Assembly: GCA_020851555.1 (NCBI GenBank)
Contig: JADZCM010000028.1
Coordinates: 34,967 to 98,966 of the forward strand
From: Bryobacterales bacterium
GTDB lineage: Bacteria; Acidobacteriota; Terriglobia; Bryobacterales; Bryobacteraceae
DNA: 64,000 nt
Reading direction: 5' to 3'
Shown: piece after piece, positions 1 through 9,441 of the stretch
Layout of the letters: the number at the start of each line of letters is the position of its first letter
How positions within the stretch are numbered: position 1 is the first letter of the stretch
Translations under genes and position numbers: made by a program
Notes under the pieces: generated by a model
Databases searched by the model: none
Told to the model about the DNA's origin: nothing
What the model saw: only the letters and a program-made list of their open reading frames with translations

Positions 1-1904
1 AAATCCAGGCTCACGTTGGACCGCACCCTCCAGTTGTCCTGCGCGTACCACTCGTAGGTCTGGTAGCGGTAGTAGCCCTTGCGATAGGTGTTGGACTGCT
101 CGAAGGTCTTGTAGTTGCCGAGCAGCGCGTTGGAGAACGCCCATCCCGTATCGCCCGGATTGGAGCCGTCGCGGGTGAAATCGATTCGCCCGTTGTTGAC
201 GATGGTGCCCGTCTGGCGCTTGAAGCTGGTGTCGATGAAGAGCCCGAATTTCAGGGTGTGGGCGCCGGCCACCTTCGCCACGTTGTCGGTCCAGTTCACG
301 CTGGGGTTCTCATTGTCGTAGGGCATCCCGGCGATGTAGATGGTGGGCGAGTTCGGCACGTCCCAGGTCAGGTTGGGGATCACGCCGAGTGCATCCGCGC
401 CGGGGTAGAGCATCGGCAGCGTGACACCGCTGTTGGCCCGCAGGTATTTGCTGTCCGACTGCGGCTCGTTGGGCAGCCAGTTCCGGGTGTTGCCGTAGCT
501 GAACTCGTTGGTCAGCGTGGGTGTGATGATCGTGGTCAGCGTTCCGGATCCGGCGATCCCCCCGGCCGGCGCATAGAACGGCGAAATGCCGATAGCGTTG
601 TTCACGTTCAAGCCGGCGTGCTGGATGGAGATTCGCTTCTGCTTGACGAACCGGGCGAACGCCTTCCAGTTCGTGGAGATGTTCCAGTCTCCGCGGAAGA
701 TCATGTCGTCGATCTTCCGGCTGCCTTCAAACTCGTACTGGTAATTGTAAGCGGTGTCTACGCCGATACGGTTGGGCTGCGGGAGCACCTTCAGCAACTC
801 CAGCCCGTACTTGTTGATGCGCGCGGACGGAATCTGATTGCCGGCGAACGGCTGCCCGGTGGTCGGGTCCTTGATGGTCACGGGCTTGCCGTTTTCCTGT
901 GTGCCGGAGAAGTTGCCGGCCAGTTCGGCTGCCGTCGGCACCGTCTTGTTGGTCAGATTATCGAAGACGCGCGGCCGCTGAAACTCAAAGTTGGTGAAAA
1001 AGAACAGCTTGTCCTTGGTGGTGTTGAACTTCCCCGGGATGTAGACCGGTCCGCCGACGTTGAAGCCCTGGGTGCGGTTGCGGTTCCGGCCGCGGGGCCG
1101 GTTGTTGTAGTTGTTGACCCAGGTGTTGGCGTTCATCCATTCGTTCTGGAGGAACAGATAGGCGCCGCCGTGGAACTCCTGCGTGCCGCTCTTGGTCACG
1201 ATGGTGATATTGGCGCCGGCGGCGCGGCCGAATTCGGCCTGCTGGCCGTTGGTCAGCACCTTGAACTCGGAAATCAGGTCGCTGTTGAGCCGCATCAGGC
1301 CCGTGCCGTTGTTGCCCGTATCCATGGTGGAGATGCCGTCCACCATGAGGGCGTTCTGGTCCGTCCTCAAGCCATTGGCGTTGTTGGTGTCCGGATTGAA
1401 GCCCGGAACGGTCTTGAGCAGGTCGGTGAAGTTCCGGCCCGCGGAAGCCAGGTCCACGATCTGGGTGCCAGTGATGACGCCCGAGCGCTCCGCGCTGACC
1501 GTTTGCAGCGTGACTGAACTCGCCTCGACCGTAATGGATTCTCCTACCGCGCCCAACTCCAAACGGATGGTCGGCAAACCGACGCGGTCCTGGGCGAACA
1601 CCACAACGTCCGTCTTGGTGTACTTCTTGAAGCCCGCCCTCTCCACCGTCACGGTGTACGTGCCCGGGGGAACCGGAGTGATGACGAAGCTTCCAACCGC
1701 GCTGGTTTCCAGCACGCGGAAAGTGGCGCCCTGCGCCTGGTTGATCACGGTGACCGTGGCGCCCGGCACCACGGCCCCCTGGCCGTCCTGCACAACGCCG
1801 CTTATGACACCGGAGCTTTGCTGGGCCACTGCGGGCAGTAGACATAACACGCATAGCGCGATGCCCCCGGTTACGAGCATCCGCACTGTCGCTAACACGT
1901 TCAT
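1..1904 (-). CDS. TonB-dependent receptor, Oar-like (3' end beyond window)
   Basis: Outer-membrane beta-barrel receptor of the Oar-like group, thought to take up oligosaccharides or other bulky substrates. The frame starts at ATG 1904-1902, preceded by AAGGAAGGAG at 1911-1920, and runs off the left edge still open. Residues 1-27 form a signal peptide ending near AVAQQ. Residues about 30-115 are a carboxypeptidase-regulatory-like beta-sandwich (GVVQDGQGAVVPGATV, then PPGTYTVTVE). A plug follows with RNFTDLLKTVPGF, DGISTMDTGN and ITIVTKSGT, then barrel strands. This layout is typical of acidobacterial receptors. It is transcribed away from the enolase-family gene at 2367, so the two share a 462-nt upstream region. 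The substrate cannot be read from the sequence, and the C-terminal barrel strands are not in the window. Confidence 0.9.
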   Translation of the reverse strand, partial: MNVLATVRMLVTGGIALCVLCLLPAVAQQSSGVISGVVQDGQGAVVPGATVTVINQAQGATFRVLETSAVGSFVITPVPPGTYTVTVERAGFKKYTKTDVVVFAQDRVGLPTIRLELGAVGESITVEASSVTLQTVSAERSGVITGTQIVDLASAGRNFTDLLKTVPGFNPDTNNANGLRTDQNALMVDGISTMDTGNNGTGLMRLNSDLISEFKVLTNGQQAEFGRAAGANITIVTKSGTQEFHGGAYLFLQNEWMNANTWVNNYNNRPRGRNRNRTQGFNVGGPVYIPGKFNTTKDKLFFFTNFEFQRPRVFDNLTNKTVPTAAELAGNFSGTQENGKPVTIKDPTTGQPFAGNQIPSARINKYGLELLKVLPQPNRIGVDTAYNYQYEFEGSRKIDDMIFRGDWNISTNWKAFARFVKQKRISIQHAGLNVNNAIGISPFYAPAGGIAGSGTLTTIITPTLTNEFSYGNTRNWLPNEPQSDSKYLRANSGVTLPMLYPGADALGVIPNLTWDVPNSPTIYIAGMPYDNENPSVNWTDNVAKVAGAHTLKFGLFIDTSFKRQTGTIVNNGRIDFTRDGSNPGDTGWAFSNALLGNYKTFEQSNTYRKGYYRYQTYEWYAQDNWRVRSNVSLD

Positions 1905-2366
1905 CTCATGCTCCTTCCTTAAAAATCCAAACGAGTTCCCGCCACCGGGAGGGGCGTCGGGTATACGCATGACATGGTGGTATGCCCTCGCGCCGAGGCC
2001 GCCGGTGCGCACCTGCGGACCGATGCATGGCCGGAATACCCCCTACCTCCCTAGGCGATAACATTATGGGCCGGTTTCTGCCCGCAGTAAAGCGTCGTTG
2101 TGATACACCGCGGTGACTCACCGGTGACAACGCGGGGAACCCCTTGCAATATGAGTCGATTCGCCCCTCATGTCGTGTCTTGCCGCTTTTCGCGGCTGGA
2201 GTGTTGCATTAAGCTGCAATGAAGGGCGCCGCAGTTTGCCGCACGCCGGCCGGGACTGCGGGTGCGCCCGCCGCAGATGCGATGGATGGACTCGCACGGC
2301 CAAACAGCCGGGTGAAGTCCGGAATGAGTATCCCGGTCTAATTCAAGGAGTTCGATAGGAGGTCAA
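1905..2366. other. Divergent intergenic region
   Basis: These 462 nt separate the leftward TonB receptor from the rightward enolase-family gene, and both promoters should lie here. I see no credible gene; the short frames have no ribosome site or recognisable product. The clearest element is the tandem motif at 2110-2129, annotated separately. A strong ribosome-binding site, AGGAGG, lies just before the ATG at 2367. I could not pick out convincing -35/-10 pairs. Confidence 0.6.
2110..2129 (+). promoter_or_regulatory. Tandem GGTGAC motif, possible winged-helix operator (copy 1)
   Basis: The sequence GCGGTGACTCACCGGTGACA contains GGTGAC twice, with starts 11 bp apart, so both lie on the same face of the helix. 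This is the spacing used by OmpR/PhoB-type winged-helix proteins. A near-identical copy with GGCGAC in both half-sites lies at 15824-15844 upstream of a CadC-like winged-helix gene. It sits about 205 nt upstream of the TonB receptor start and 237 nt upstream of the enolase-family start, so it could control either gene. The binding protein is inferred, not shown. Confidence 0.45.
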
Positions 2367-3713
2367 ATGTCCAAGCGAACATTCACGAAACATCCCGGCC
2401 GCCGCTCCTTCCTCAGAGGAGCAGCGGCGACTGTTGGCGCCGCATTCTGGGCCGATGAGACACTGGACGCGGCGCTCCAGAATACGCGCACCGCGTCCAA
2501 ACCAGCCGACTTGAAGATCACCGATCTGCGCATGGCGCAGGTCGGGCGCAGAGGGATTATCCGGATCGACACAAACCAGGGCATTTACGGCCTTGGCGAG
2601 AACCGCGACGGCGCCAGCAACGTGTTCCCGCTGATGCTCAAGCGGCTGGTCGTGGGGGAGAACCCCTGCAACGTCGACAAGATCTTCCGCAAGATCAAGC
2701 AGTTCGGCCACCACGCCCGGCAGGGCGGCGGCGTGTCGGGAATTGAAGTGGCGCTGTGGGACCTGGCCGGGAAGGCCTACAACGTGCCTGTCTACCAGAT
2801 GCTGGGCGGGAAGTTCCGCGATCAGATCCGGTGCTACTCGGACACGTCACCCTCCCCCGACCCCGTGGTCTTCGGCAAGCAATTAAAGACCCGCATGGAG
2901 GAGGGGTTCACCTACCTGAAGATGGATGTGCGGCCCTCGCTGATCGACCAGATCCCGGGCACCATGACCTACCCGTCGGGCGCCGACATCGCCGGCAACA
3001 CCGTGCACATGCTGACGGGCCTCGAATACACCGACAAGGGCATAGCCCTCATGGCCGACTTCCTGGGGAAGGTGCGGGAGGTCATCGGCATGGAGGTCCC
3101 GCTCGCCACCGATCACTTCGGCCACATCGGCGTGAATAGCTGCATCCGGCTCGGCAAGGCCTTTGAGAAGTACAACCTGGCGTGGATGGAAGACCTCATT
3201 CCGTGGCAGTATACCGATTTGTGGAAGAAGATCAGCGATTCCATCGATGTTCCGACCTGCACGGGCGAAGACATTTTCTTGAAGGGACCTTTCGAGGTTC
3301 TCTGCCGGGAACACGCCGTGGACATAATCCATCCCGACCTGCTGAGCTCAGGCGGCATCCTGGAGACCAAGAAGATCGGGGACTTGGCGCAGGAATACGG
3401 CGTGCCGATGGCTCTCCACATGGCCGAATCGCCGATCGCCTGTTTCGCCTGCGTGCACTGCGCGGCGGCGACCGAGAATTTCCTGGTGCTGGAGAATCAC
3501 GACGTCGACAACCCCGCCTGGGGCGACATCGTGGACGGCGTGGAAAAGCCCATCATCCGTAAAGGCTACATCCGCGTGCCCGACGGCCCCGGCCTGGGCA
3601 TTACACTGAACGAGGAGGCGCTGAAGAAGCAATTGACCGAGCCGGGCTACTTCGAGCCGACGCCGCAGTGGGACACGCCGAAGATGCGGATCAACGACCG
3701 GCTCTGGAGTTGA
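2367..3713 (+). CDS. Tat-exported mandelate racemase/enolase-superfamily protein
   Basis: Enolase-superfamily enzyme, probably an acid-sugar dehydratase or racemase acting outside the cytoplasm. The N-terminus carries a twin-arginine signal (GRRSFLRGAA, residues 11-20). A capping domain follows at about 50-160, then the barrel. Likely metal ligands are D249 (ATDHFGHIG), E276 (MEDLIPW) and E301 (CTGEDIF), with a general base candidate at H351 (LHMAE). The usual KxK acid/base pair is K185-M-D187, so the second lysine is missing and the substrate class is not one of the textbook KxK members. The start is fixed by AGGAGG 6-8 nt upstream. Two further Tat-type paralogues lie at 8056 and 27843. A hairpin follows the stop before the next gene. 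Confidence 0.88.
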   Translation: MSKRTFTKHPGRRSFLRGAAATVGAAFWADETLDAALQNTRTASKPADLKITDLRMAQVGRRGIIRIDTNQGIYGLGENRDGASNVFPLMLKRLVVGENPCNVDKIFRKIKQFGHHARQGGGVSGIEVALWDLAGKAYNVPVYQMLGGKFRDQIRCYSDTSPSPDPVVFGKQLKTRMEEGFTYLKMDVRPSLIDQIPGTMTYPSGADIAGNTVHMLTGLEYTDKGIALMADFLGKVREVIGMEVPLATDHFGHIGVNSCIRLGKAFEKYNLAWMEDLIPWQYTDLWKKISDSIDVPTCTGEDIFLKGPFEVLCREHAVDIIHPDLLSSGGILETKKIGDLAQEYGVPMALHMAESPIACFACVHCAAATENFLVLENHDVDNPAWGDIVDGVEKPIIRKGYIRVPDGPGLGITLNEEALKKQLTEPGYFEPTPQWDTPKMRINDRLWS

Positions 3714-3749
3714 CCGGCGCCGATCCGGAGTTGCTTTTTGCCAGTGGCA

Positions 3750-3772
3750 GGCCCGGGGGGTGGCCCCCGGCC
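3750..3772 (+). terminator. GC-rich hairpin between genes
   Basis: A perfect 7-bp stem (CCGGGGG at 3753-3759, CCCCCGG at 3764-3770) encloses the loop GTGG, and GG/CC extends it across a one-base bulge. It lies between the enolase-family stop and the next start at 3790. There is no T-run, so it may be a partial terminator, attenuator or mRNA-stabilising structure. Confidence 0.45.
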
Positions 3773-3789
3773 TCGCCGCCGGATTCACG

Positions 3790-6450
3790 ATGAAACGAGA
3801 ACTCCTACTGGCGCTGTTCTGTGCTCTGCCGGCGCTTGGCTGGCAGCAGGCGGAGACGCCCGCCAGGACGGACCACCCGCCCGCGAGCGAAGCGTCCCCG
3901 CGCCCGTCCGAACCGGCAGGCAGCGGCCCGGCCGGCGGACAGAACGCGAACTCAGCCGGCGGCCAGAGAACGCAGTTGAACCTGGCCGGACAGACCGACT
4001 CGAACGCCGGTGAAAGCCGCCGCAACGAAAACGTCCAGTTGACTCCGCTGGACACGAACACCCTGAAGGACCTCAATCAGCGGCTGGGCGCCACTGCGAC
4101 CCCCTGGTTGGAGTTCAGGCCGGATCGGAGTTACTTCAGCACCGAGTACGGGAACGCGCCCTCGGCGATTCTGCACGTCCCGGCGGCTTCCGCCCGCGCC
4201 CTGCACGGCCGCCTCTACGAATCGCACTTGAACAGCCTGTTCAGCAGCCGTTCCTTTTTCCAGGCGGGCGGCGTCAAACCGGCACGCGAGAACGACTACG
4301 GAGCCGAACTGCTGACGCCCCTGGGGCGCAGTTCCAGCCTGACTCTGCAAGGGAGCCAGCAGAAGATCCGCGGCATGGTCAACGGCAACGTGCTGGTGCC
4401 GCTGCCACACGAACGCACGCCCCTGACCGCCGATCCGGCAGCCCGCGCCTACGTTGAGCGCATCTTGGGAGCTTACCCCAACCTCCCCCCGAATCGTCCG
4501 GACATCGATCCGCGCATGCTCAACACGAACTCCGCGCAGCGCATCAACGGCTCCACGGCGGGAGCGCAACTGGATCATTCCCCGGGCGGGCGCGACCGCC
4601 TCACGCTCCGGCATCTCTACGTCTACCAGCAGGTGGACGCCTTCCAACTGGTTGCGGGCCAGAACCCCGACACGACCACGCGCTCCAACCAGTCGCGACT
4701 GACCTGGAACCGGGAGTGGGGCCCGGCGACCGTAACCGCCGTGACGCTGGGCTTCGACCGCATCGGATCGCTGCTGGTGGCCGAGCCGAACAACATCGGC
4801 CCGTCGTTCACCATCGGGGGCTTGCAGGATCTGGGACCGGGCCAGGACATTCCCACGGATCGCGCGGAGAACCTGTTCCGGCAGGCGGCGCACCTGTCCC
4901 GGACGCAGGGCGCGCACAGCTTCAGCGCGGGCCTGGAACTGTTGCGCCGGCAGTTCAACGGCTTGCAGTCGAACTCGCACCGGGGACTGGTGCGTTTCTC
5001 CGCGAATTTCGGCCGGGATGCGATCACCAACCTGAGGCTGGGGGCGCCCACTCAGTATTCCTCCTCGGAGGGCAACACCCGCCGCGGTTTCCGGAGTTGG
5101 AGCCCGGTCTATTACTTCGGCGATACATGGCGCGCAGGCGCGAGCGCCGCCATTTCGATAGGCGTCCGCTACCAGCCCTCGCCCGCTCCGAACGAGGTGC
5201 ATGGCCGGAGCCGGTTTCCCTACGGCTGTGACTGCAACAACCTGGCTCCGTATTTCGGATTGGCGTACTCGCCGCCGGGGTGGAGGGGAACCCTTCGGGC
5301 CGGGTATGGCCTGCAATATGGTTCCGTGCTCCCGGTGACTTACGGTCTGATCCGGTTCGCTCCTCCGGAGAACATCCGCCGGGTGATCCAGCAGCCGGAT
5401 CTGGTGAGCCTGTTCACCGGGGCCTACGGCGGCACGAGCGGCGTTACCGACCGTCTGTCTCTCTACCGGCTCGACGGCCGCCTGGTGCAGCCGTACGCGC
5501 ATCTCTACAGTCTGAGCTGGGAGCCGCAGGTTTCGCGGAAGTGGAGGCTGCAACTCAGCTATGCCGGCAGCCGCACTTTCAAGCTGGTTCAGATGTGGTA
5601 CCTGAACCGGGCGGCCGTCTCACCCAGCGGAACCACTGCCAACGTGGATGACCGGCGCCCCGACCCGCGGTACTCCGAGATCCGTTACCTGCTGAGCACC
5701 TCGCGCGCCTGGTATGACGCAGCGCGGGTTACGCTGCTGATACCGCGCTGGAGAGGGCTCAGCGCCGAGACTTCTTACTGGTACGGCAAGGCCCTGGACC
5801 TGGGAGCCAACTACAGCGACACCGGCAACATCCGGCATCAGTGGCGGAACCAGTGGGAGTACGAGTCCCACGCAGACCTGAAAGGGCTGACGGACTTCGA
5901 CCAGCCGCACGCTCTGCTGGCGCGGTTCTCCTTCGACACGCCACGGCTCGCGGCGCAGAACCGCTGGCTGCGGGGCCTCGCCGGCGGGTGGAACCTTTCG
6001 GCGGTCGCCCTTTTCAAATCCGGGACGCCCTTCGCGCTGGAGTCGGGCTCCGACGCACCCGGCTACGGGAACGTGGACGGCTCCAGCGGAGACCGGCCCA
6101 ATCTGCTGGACCCTTCCATTCTGGGCCGCACCGTCGGCGATCCTGACACCGCGACGAAATCGCTGCCCCGGGCTGCCTTCGCTTTCATCCGCCCCGGCGA
6201 GACCGCGGGAAACCTCGGGCGGAACGTCTTCCGCAAGGGTCCCATCCGCAATATCAACGCCGCCTTTTCCCGCAGGATCCCCCTGAAGCGCGAGAAGGCG
6301 CTCTTGCTGAAGGCCGAATCGATCAACTTCTTGAACACGCCTCAATTCGCCGCTCCGGGAGATAAGCTCACCGACGGGGATTTCGGGGCCATCACCAACA
6401 CGCTGAACGACGGGCGGACCTTCCGCTTCGCTCTCAGCCTGGAATTCTGA
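3790..6450 (+). CDS. Oar-like outer-membrane beta-barrel protein without regulatory domain
   Basis: Outer-membrane barrel related to Oar-type TonB receptors. I start it at ATG 3790, which gives the signal peptide MKRELLLALFCALPALGW; the upstream in-frame start at 3760 would add ten residues before that hydrophobic run. After the signal comes about 60 residues rich in Pro, Ala, Gly and Asn. The carboxypeptidase-like sandwich is absent and there is no clear plug signature. Barrel-like strands run from about residue 150 to the end, and the protein finishes in FRFALSLEF, with the terminal Phe used for outer-membrane insertion. The next gene starts 14 nt downstream, suggesting co-transcription. 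It may act as a receptor or as a surface partner; substrate unknown. Confidence 0.75.
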   Translation: MKRELLLALFCALPALGWQQAETPARTDHPPASEASPRPSEPAGSGPAGGQNANSAGGQRTQLNLAGQTDSNAGESRRNENVQLTPLDTNTLKDLNQRLGATATPWLEFRPDRSYFSTEYGNAPSAILHVPAASARALHGRLYESHLNSLFSSRSFFQAGGVKPARENDYGAELLTPLGRSSSLTLQGSQQKIRGMVNGNVLVPLPHERTPLTADPAARAYVERILGAYPNLPPNRPDIDPRMLNTNSAQRINGSTAGAQLDHSPGGRDRLTLRHLYVYQQVDAFQLVAGQNPDTTTRSNQSRLTWNREWGPATVTAVTLGFDRIGSLLVAEPNNIGPSFTIGGLQDLGPGQDIPTDRAENLFRQAAHLSRTQGAHSFSAGLELLRRQFNGLQSNSHRGLVRFSANFGRDAITNLRLGAPTQYSSSEGNTRRGFRSWSPVYYFGDTWRAGASAAISIGVRYQPSPAPNEVHGRSRFPYGCDCNNLAPYFGLAYSPPGWRGTLRAGYGLQYGSVLPVTYGLIRFAPPENIRRVIQQPDLVSLFTGAYGGTSGVTDRLSLYRLDGRLVQPYAHLYSLSWEPQVSRKWRLQLSYAGSRTFKLVQMWYLNRAAVSPSGTTANVDDRRPDPRYSEIRYLLSTSRAWYDAARVTLLIPRWRGLSAETSYWYGKALDLGANYSDTGNIRHQWRNQWEYESHADLKGLTDFDQPHALLARFSFDTPRLAAQNRWLRGLAGGWNLSAVALFKSGTPFALESGSDAPGYGNVDGSSGDRPNLLDPSILGRTVGDPDTATKSLPRAAFAFIRPGETAGNLGRNVFRKGPIRNINAAFSRRIPLKREKALLLKAESINFLNTPQFAAPGDKLTDGDFGAITNTLNDGRTFRFALSLEF

Positions 6451-6464
6451 ACGGAGACTGGCCA

Positions 6465-7946
6465 ATGAAGAGACTGCTCCTGCTGTTGACAATCCTCCTG
6501 TGCGCGGGTTCCTGCGCGATCATGCAGAGAGGCCCCGCGACCCTCGCGGGTCTGGAACTGGGCGCGGACAAGACCGACATCGAGCGCCTGTCCATCCCGC
6601 TGAATGAAAGATTCTCGCCTTCGACCCTGAAGTACACGGCGGCGGTCGAAGCCAGCTACACGAATTTCCTGTTCGTGACGCCGAAGCTATCTTCAAACCA
6701 GGGCGTCAGCCTCAAGATCAACGGCGCCGATGCCCGGCCCGGAGAGGCGAGCAAGGTGCCGCTCTCCCTGGGCGGGAACAAGATCGGCATCGAGGTGGCC
6801 TCCTCCGGGGGCGAAACCCGGACCTACGAGTTGACCGTGACGCGTGCGGACCGCTCCCGGGAATACTGGTCCGAGCCCATCGGCAAAGGGATGTGGCGCA
6901 TCCAGGATTTCGGCGGGCACGTGGGCAACGAAGACATGTACCTGATCGAAGGAAGCGGGCGGGCCCTGCTGTTCGACACCGGAATGGGCAAGGGCGATCT
7001 TGCGGCCTATGTGCGGACACTCACCAAACTGCCCGTCGACGTCGCTATCACGCACGGCCACCGGGATCATTTCCTCCAGGTGGATCAGTTCCCGGACGCG
7101 ACCGTGTACATGAGTGAACTGGACGTGACCCGGATGCCGCCGGAATTGGTGACGCCGAAGTACAAGTGGATCAAGGACGGGGACGTCATCGACATCGGCG
7201 CCGGAAGGAAGTACGAGGTCATCCCCGTACCCGGCCACTCGCTGGGAAGCGTCCTGTATGTCGACTTTGCCAACCAGGTCGCCATTACCGGCGATGCGGT
7301 CAGCTCCGGATCCATGGTGTACATGTTCGCCCCGACCTGCACCGCGCTGGACCAGTACCTGGACGGCCTGCGGAAACTCGAGGAGCGGATCAAAGGACTG
7401 GACGGGCTCACTCTTCTGACCGGTCATCATTACCAGGAGCGGACTCCGCTCAGGGGCGCGGCGGGCAAGCAGTTGATCACGGACATGAGAATCGCGGCGG
7501 AAAAGGTGCTCCGCGGTGAACTGGAGGGGAAACCCGCACAGACCGTCCGCGACGGCAGGGCCACCGAACTCCGGCAGGCGAACGTGGGGCTTGCGGGCCT
7601 GTGGTACAACCCGAAGAACCTGGTGACGGACCCCGCCGCGCTCGGCTTTCTGAAGGTGCGGACGGCAGCGGCCAGGGAAGTCATACCGCGGCCGGTGTTC
7701 TCATCCTTCCTGACGGAGTACGCCGCCGCGGTCCCCCGGGATGTGGCGAAGGTCACGATCACGCCTACGGCCTACTGGCCGGATCACAAGGGAATCACGG
7801 TCAACGGCAAGCCCGTGAAGTCCGGCGAGGCGGTGAACACTGACATCGCCATGGGCGCAAACAGGATTGATGTTGCCGTGACAAGCGGTAAAGGCACGGT
7901 CCGGACCTACACGGTCATCCTCACCAGAGGAGGCGGCGCGAAGTGA
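6465..7946 (+). CDS. Exported MBL-fold hydrolase with two cadherin-like sandwich domains
   Basis: Metallo-beta-lactamase-fold hydrolase exported from the cytoplasm. The N-terminus is hydrophobic and ends LLCAGSC, which resembles a lipobox, although position -3 is Ala rather than Leu. Residues about 27-125 form a cadherin-like beta-sandwich ending in TYELTVTRA. The catalytic domain follows, with the metal motif THGHRDH, then GHSLGS and GDAVSSG. A second sandwich of the same type closes the protein and ends in TYTVILTR. Enzyme domains between two such sandwiches usually act at the cell surface or on polymers. The start is supported by GGAGA upstream. It probably shares a transcript with the barrel gene 14 nt before it. 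Substrate not identifiable. Confidence 0.82.
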   Translation: MKRLLLLLTILLCAGSCAIMQRGPATLAGLELGADKTDIERLSIPLNERFSPSTLKYTAAVEASYTNFLFVTPKLSSNQGVSLKINGADARPGEASKVPLSLGGNKIGIEVASSGGETRTYELTVTRADRSREYWSEPIGKGMWRIQDFGGHVGNEDMYLIEGSGRALLFDTGMGKGDLAAYVRTLTKLPVDVAITHGHRDHFLQVDQFPDATVYMSELDVTRMPPELVTPKYKWIKDGDVIDIGAGRKYEVIPVPGHSLGSVLYVDFANQVAITGDAVSSGSMVYMFAPTCTALDQYLDGLRKLEERIKGLDGLTLLTGHHYQERTPLRGAAGKQLITDMRIAAEKVLRGELEGKPAQTVRDGRATELRQANVGLAGLWYNPKNLVTDPAALGFLKVRTAAAREVIPRPVFSSFLTEYAAAVPRDVAKVTITPTAYWPDHKGITVNGKPVKSGEAVNTDIAMGANRIDVAVTSGKGTVRTYTVILTRGGGAK

Positions 7947-7950
7947 CGCT

Positions 7951-7968
7951 GCCGGCGCCCTCGCCGGC
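7951..7968. terminator. Hairpin between convergent genes
   Basis: GCCGGCG at 7951-7957 pairs perfectly with CGCCGGC at 7962-7968 around a CCCT loop, just after the hydrolase stop and facing the convergent ManD-like gene. A second GC-rich fold follows (GGCCGG...CCGGCC around 7977-8000). There is no T-tract. It is probably a bidirectional end structure. Confidence 0.4.
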
Positions 7969-8055
7969 GTGAGTTCGGCCGGGGCTGCCTGCGGCCGGCC
8001 GCGCCGGCGGAGCCTTCAGCCGTCGCCGTCTGGTCACTTGCATCGGAGTTCGCCT

Positions 8056-9420
8056 CTACTGTTTGACCACCGTGCCGTCACGCAGCCGGACGTCGCCCCA
8101 TCCGCCGTTCAGCCCCCGGCGCGGGCCTTCTCCCGTGTCTCGAAAGGGATACTTGGCCGCCAGCTTCTCGTCCACCTCAATACCCCAGCCCGGCAAATCG
8201 CTCGCGAACAGGTAGCCGTCTTTGAATGTCGCGCATCCTTTGAACATCTCCGCCAGCACGCCCGTAATGTTGCCGCCTTCCTGAAAGCCGAAGTTGTAGC
8301 TGGCCAGGTCCAGATGCAACTGGGCCGTATGGCCCACCGGCGACACGTCGCCCGGCCCGTGCCAGGCGGTCTGCACCCCGAACAGTTCGCTCAGAATCGC
8401 GATCTTCCGGCAGGGCGTCACGCCGCCGGCCTGCGAAAGGTGGATCCGGATGTAATCGATCAGCCTCTCGGTGATGAGCGGCGTCCACTCGTGCGGGCTG
8501 TTGAACAGCTCTCCCATGGCGATCGGCGTGGTGCATTGCGCGCGGATCATCCGGAACCAGGCGATGTCCTCCGGCGACAGGGGGTCCTCCAGGAAGGCCA
8601 GCCGGTATTGTTCGCATTCCTTCACGAACGGGACCGCCATTTGCACCGGATAGCGCTCATGCATGTCGTTCGCCAGCCCCACCTCGAAGCCCATCTCCTT
8701 GCGGATGGCCGAGAAGAGCTGATGCAGCCGGCGGAGATTCGGGCCGGGTTCGTTCAACTGTCCGTCGTGCAGCACTCCCGGAGCCCGTGTGGCGCTTCGC
8801 GCGGGGGCCGCGGCCGCCCCGCCGCGTCCGGCTCCCCGCCCGCCGCCGACGTTCACGCGGAAGGTGCGGAATCCGTTGGCCATGCCCCGGCGGAGATTGT
8901 CGATCACCTCCTTCTCGTCGGCGCCGCTGGCGCCGCCGAGCATTTCCGCCCCCTCGCGCATCTTGCCGCCCAGCAGTTGGTAGACCGGCATTCCCGCCTG
9001 CCGGCCCTTGATGTCCCAAAGGGCCTCGTCCACTCCGCTGATCGCGTTGTTCAGCACCGGGCCGTTGCGCCAGTAGGAGCTGTTGTACATCATCTGCCAG
9101 GTGTCGTCGATGCGGTCGGCCGGCCTCCCGATGAGCAGCGGCCGCAAGTATTTCTCCACGGCGGGGACCACCAGGTCCGCCCTCTGCGTGAAAGTGGCGC
9201 AGCCGTAGCCGTAAAGCCCGGCCTGGTCGGTGGTGACCTTGACCACCACCAGCCGCGCGTTGGCCGGTTGCGTGGCGATGACGCTGATGTCCTTGATCAC
9301 GGGCGACGGCATACCGCGAACCGCGCGCGCCGCCCTCTCCTGTGCCTCCACGTGCCGCCGGCTGGCGAGGGCCGCAGTTGCCCCGCCGGCAATCGTCTCC
9401 AACAAAGTGCGTCTGTTCAT
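8056..9420 (-). CDS. Mannonate dehydratase/RspA-family enolase-superfamily protein
   Basis: Member of the D-mannonate dehydratase (ManD/RspA) branch of the enolase superfamily, which dehydrates sugar acids. Diagnostic residues are D252 and H254 in NDMHERYP, E278 in LEDPLSPED, E304 in MGELFNSP, and the ManD signature WHGPGDVSPVG at 353-363. The N-terminus is short and Tat-like (NRRTLLETIAGG). A Gly/Ala-rich stretch at about 192-212 is an unusual insertion where ManD proteins carry a specificity loop, so activity may be low or altered. AAGGAG lies 5 nt before the ATG. It is 21 nt downstream of the DUF362 gene and probably shares its transcript with that gene and the unknown gene above it. Confidence 0.85.
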   Translation of the reverse strand: MNRRTLLETIAGGATAALASRRHVEAQERAARAVRGMPSPVIKDISVIATQPANARLVVVKVTTDQAGLYGYGCATFTQRADLVVPAVEKYLRPLLIGRPADRIDDTWQMMYNSSYWRNGPVLNNAISGVDEALWDIKGRQAGMPVYQLLGGKMREGAEMLGGASGADEKEVIDNLRRGMANGFRTFRVNVGGGRGAGRGGAAAAPARSATRAPGVLHDGQLNEPGPNLRRLHQLFSAIRKEMGFEVGLANDMHERYPVQMAVPFVKECEQYRLAFLEDPLSPEDIAWFRMIRAQCTTPIAMGELFNSPHEWTPLITERLIDYIRIHLSQAGGVTPCRKIAILSELFGVQTAWHGPGDVSPVGHTAQLHLDLASYNFGFQEGGNITGVLAEMFKGCATFKDGYLFASDLPGWGIEVDEKLAAKYPFRDTGEGPRRGLNGGWGDVRLRDGTVVKQ

Positions 9421-9441
9421 GGGATTCTCCTTGGTCTTCGG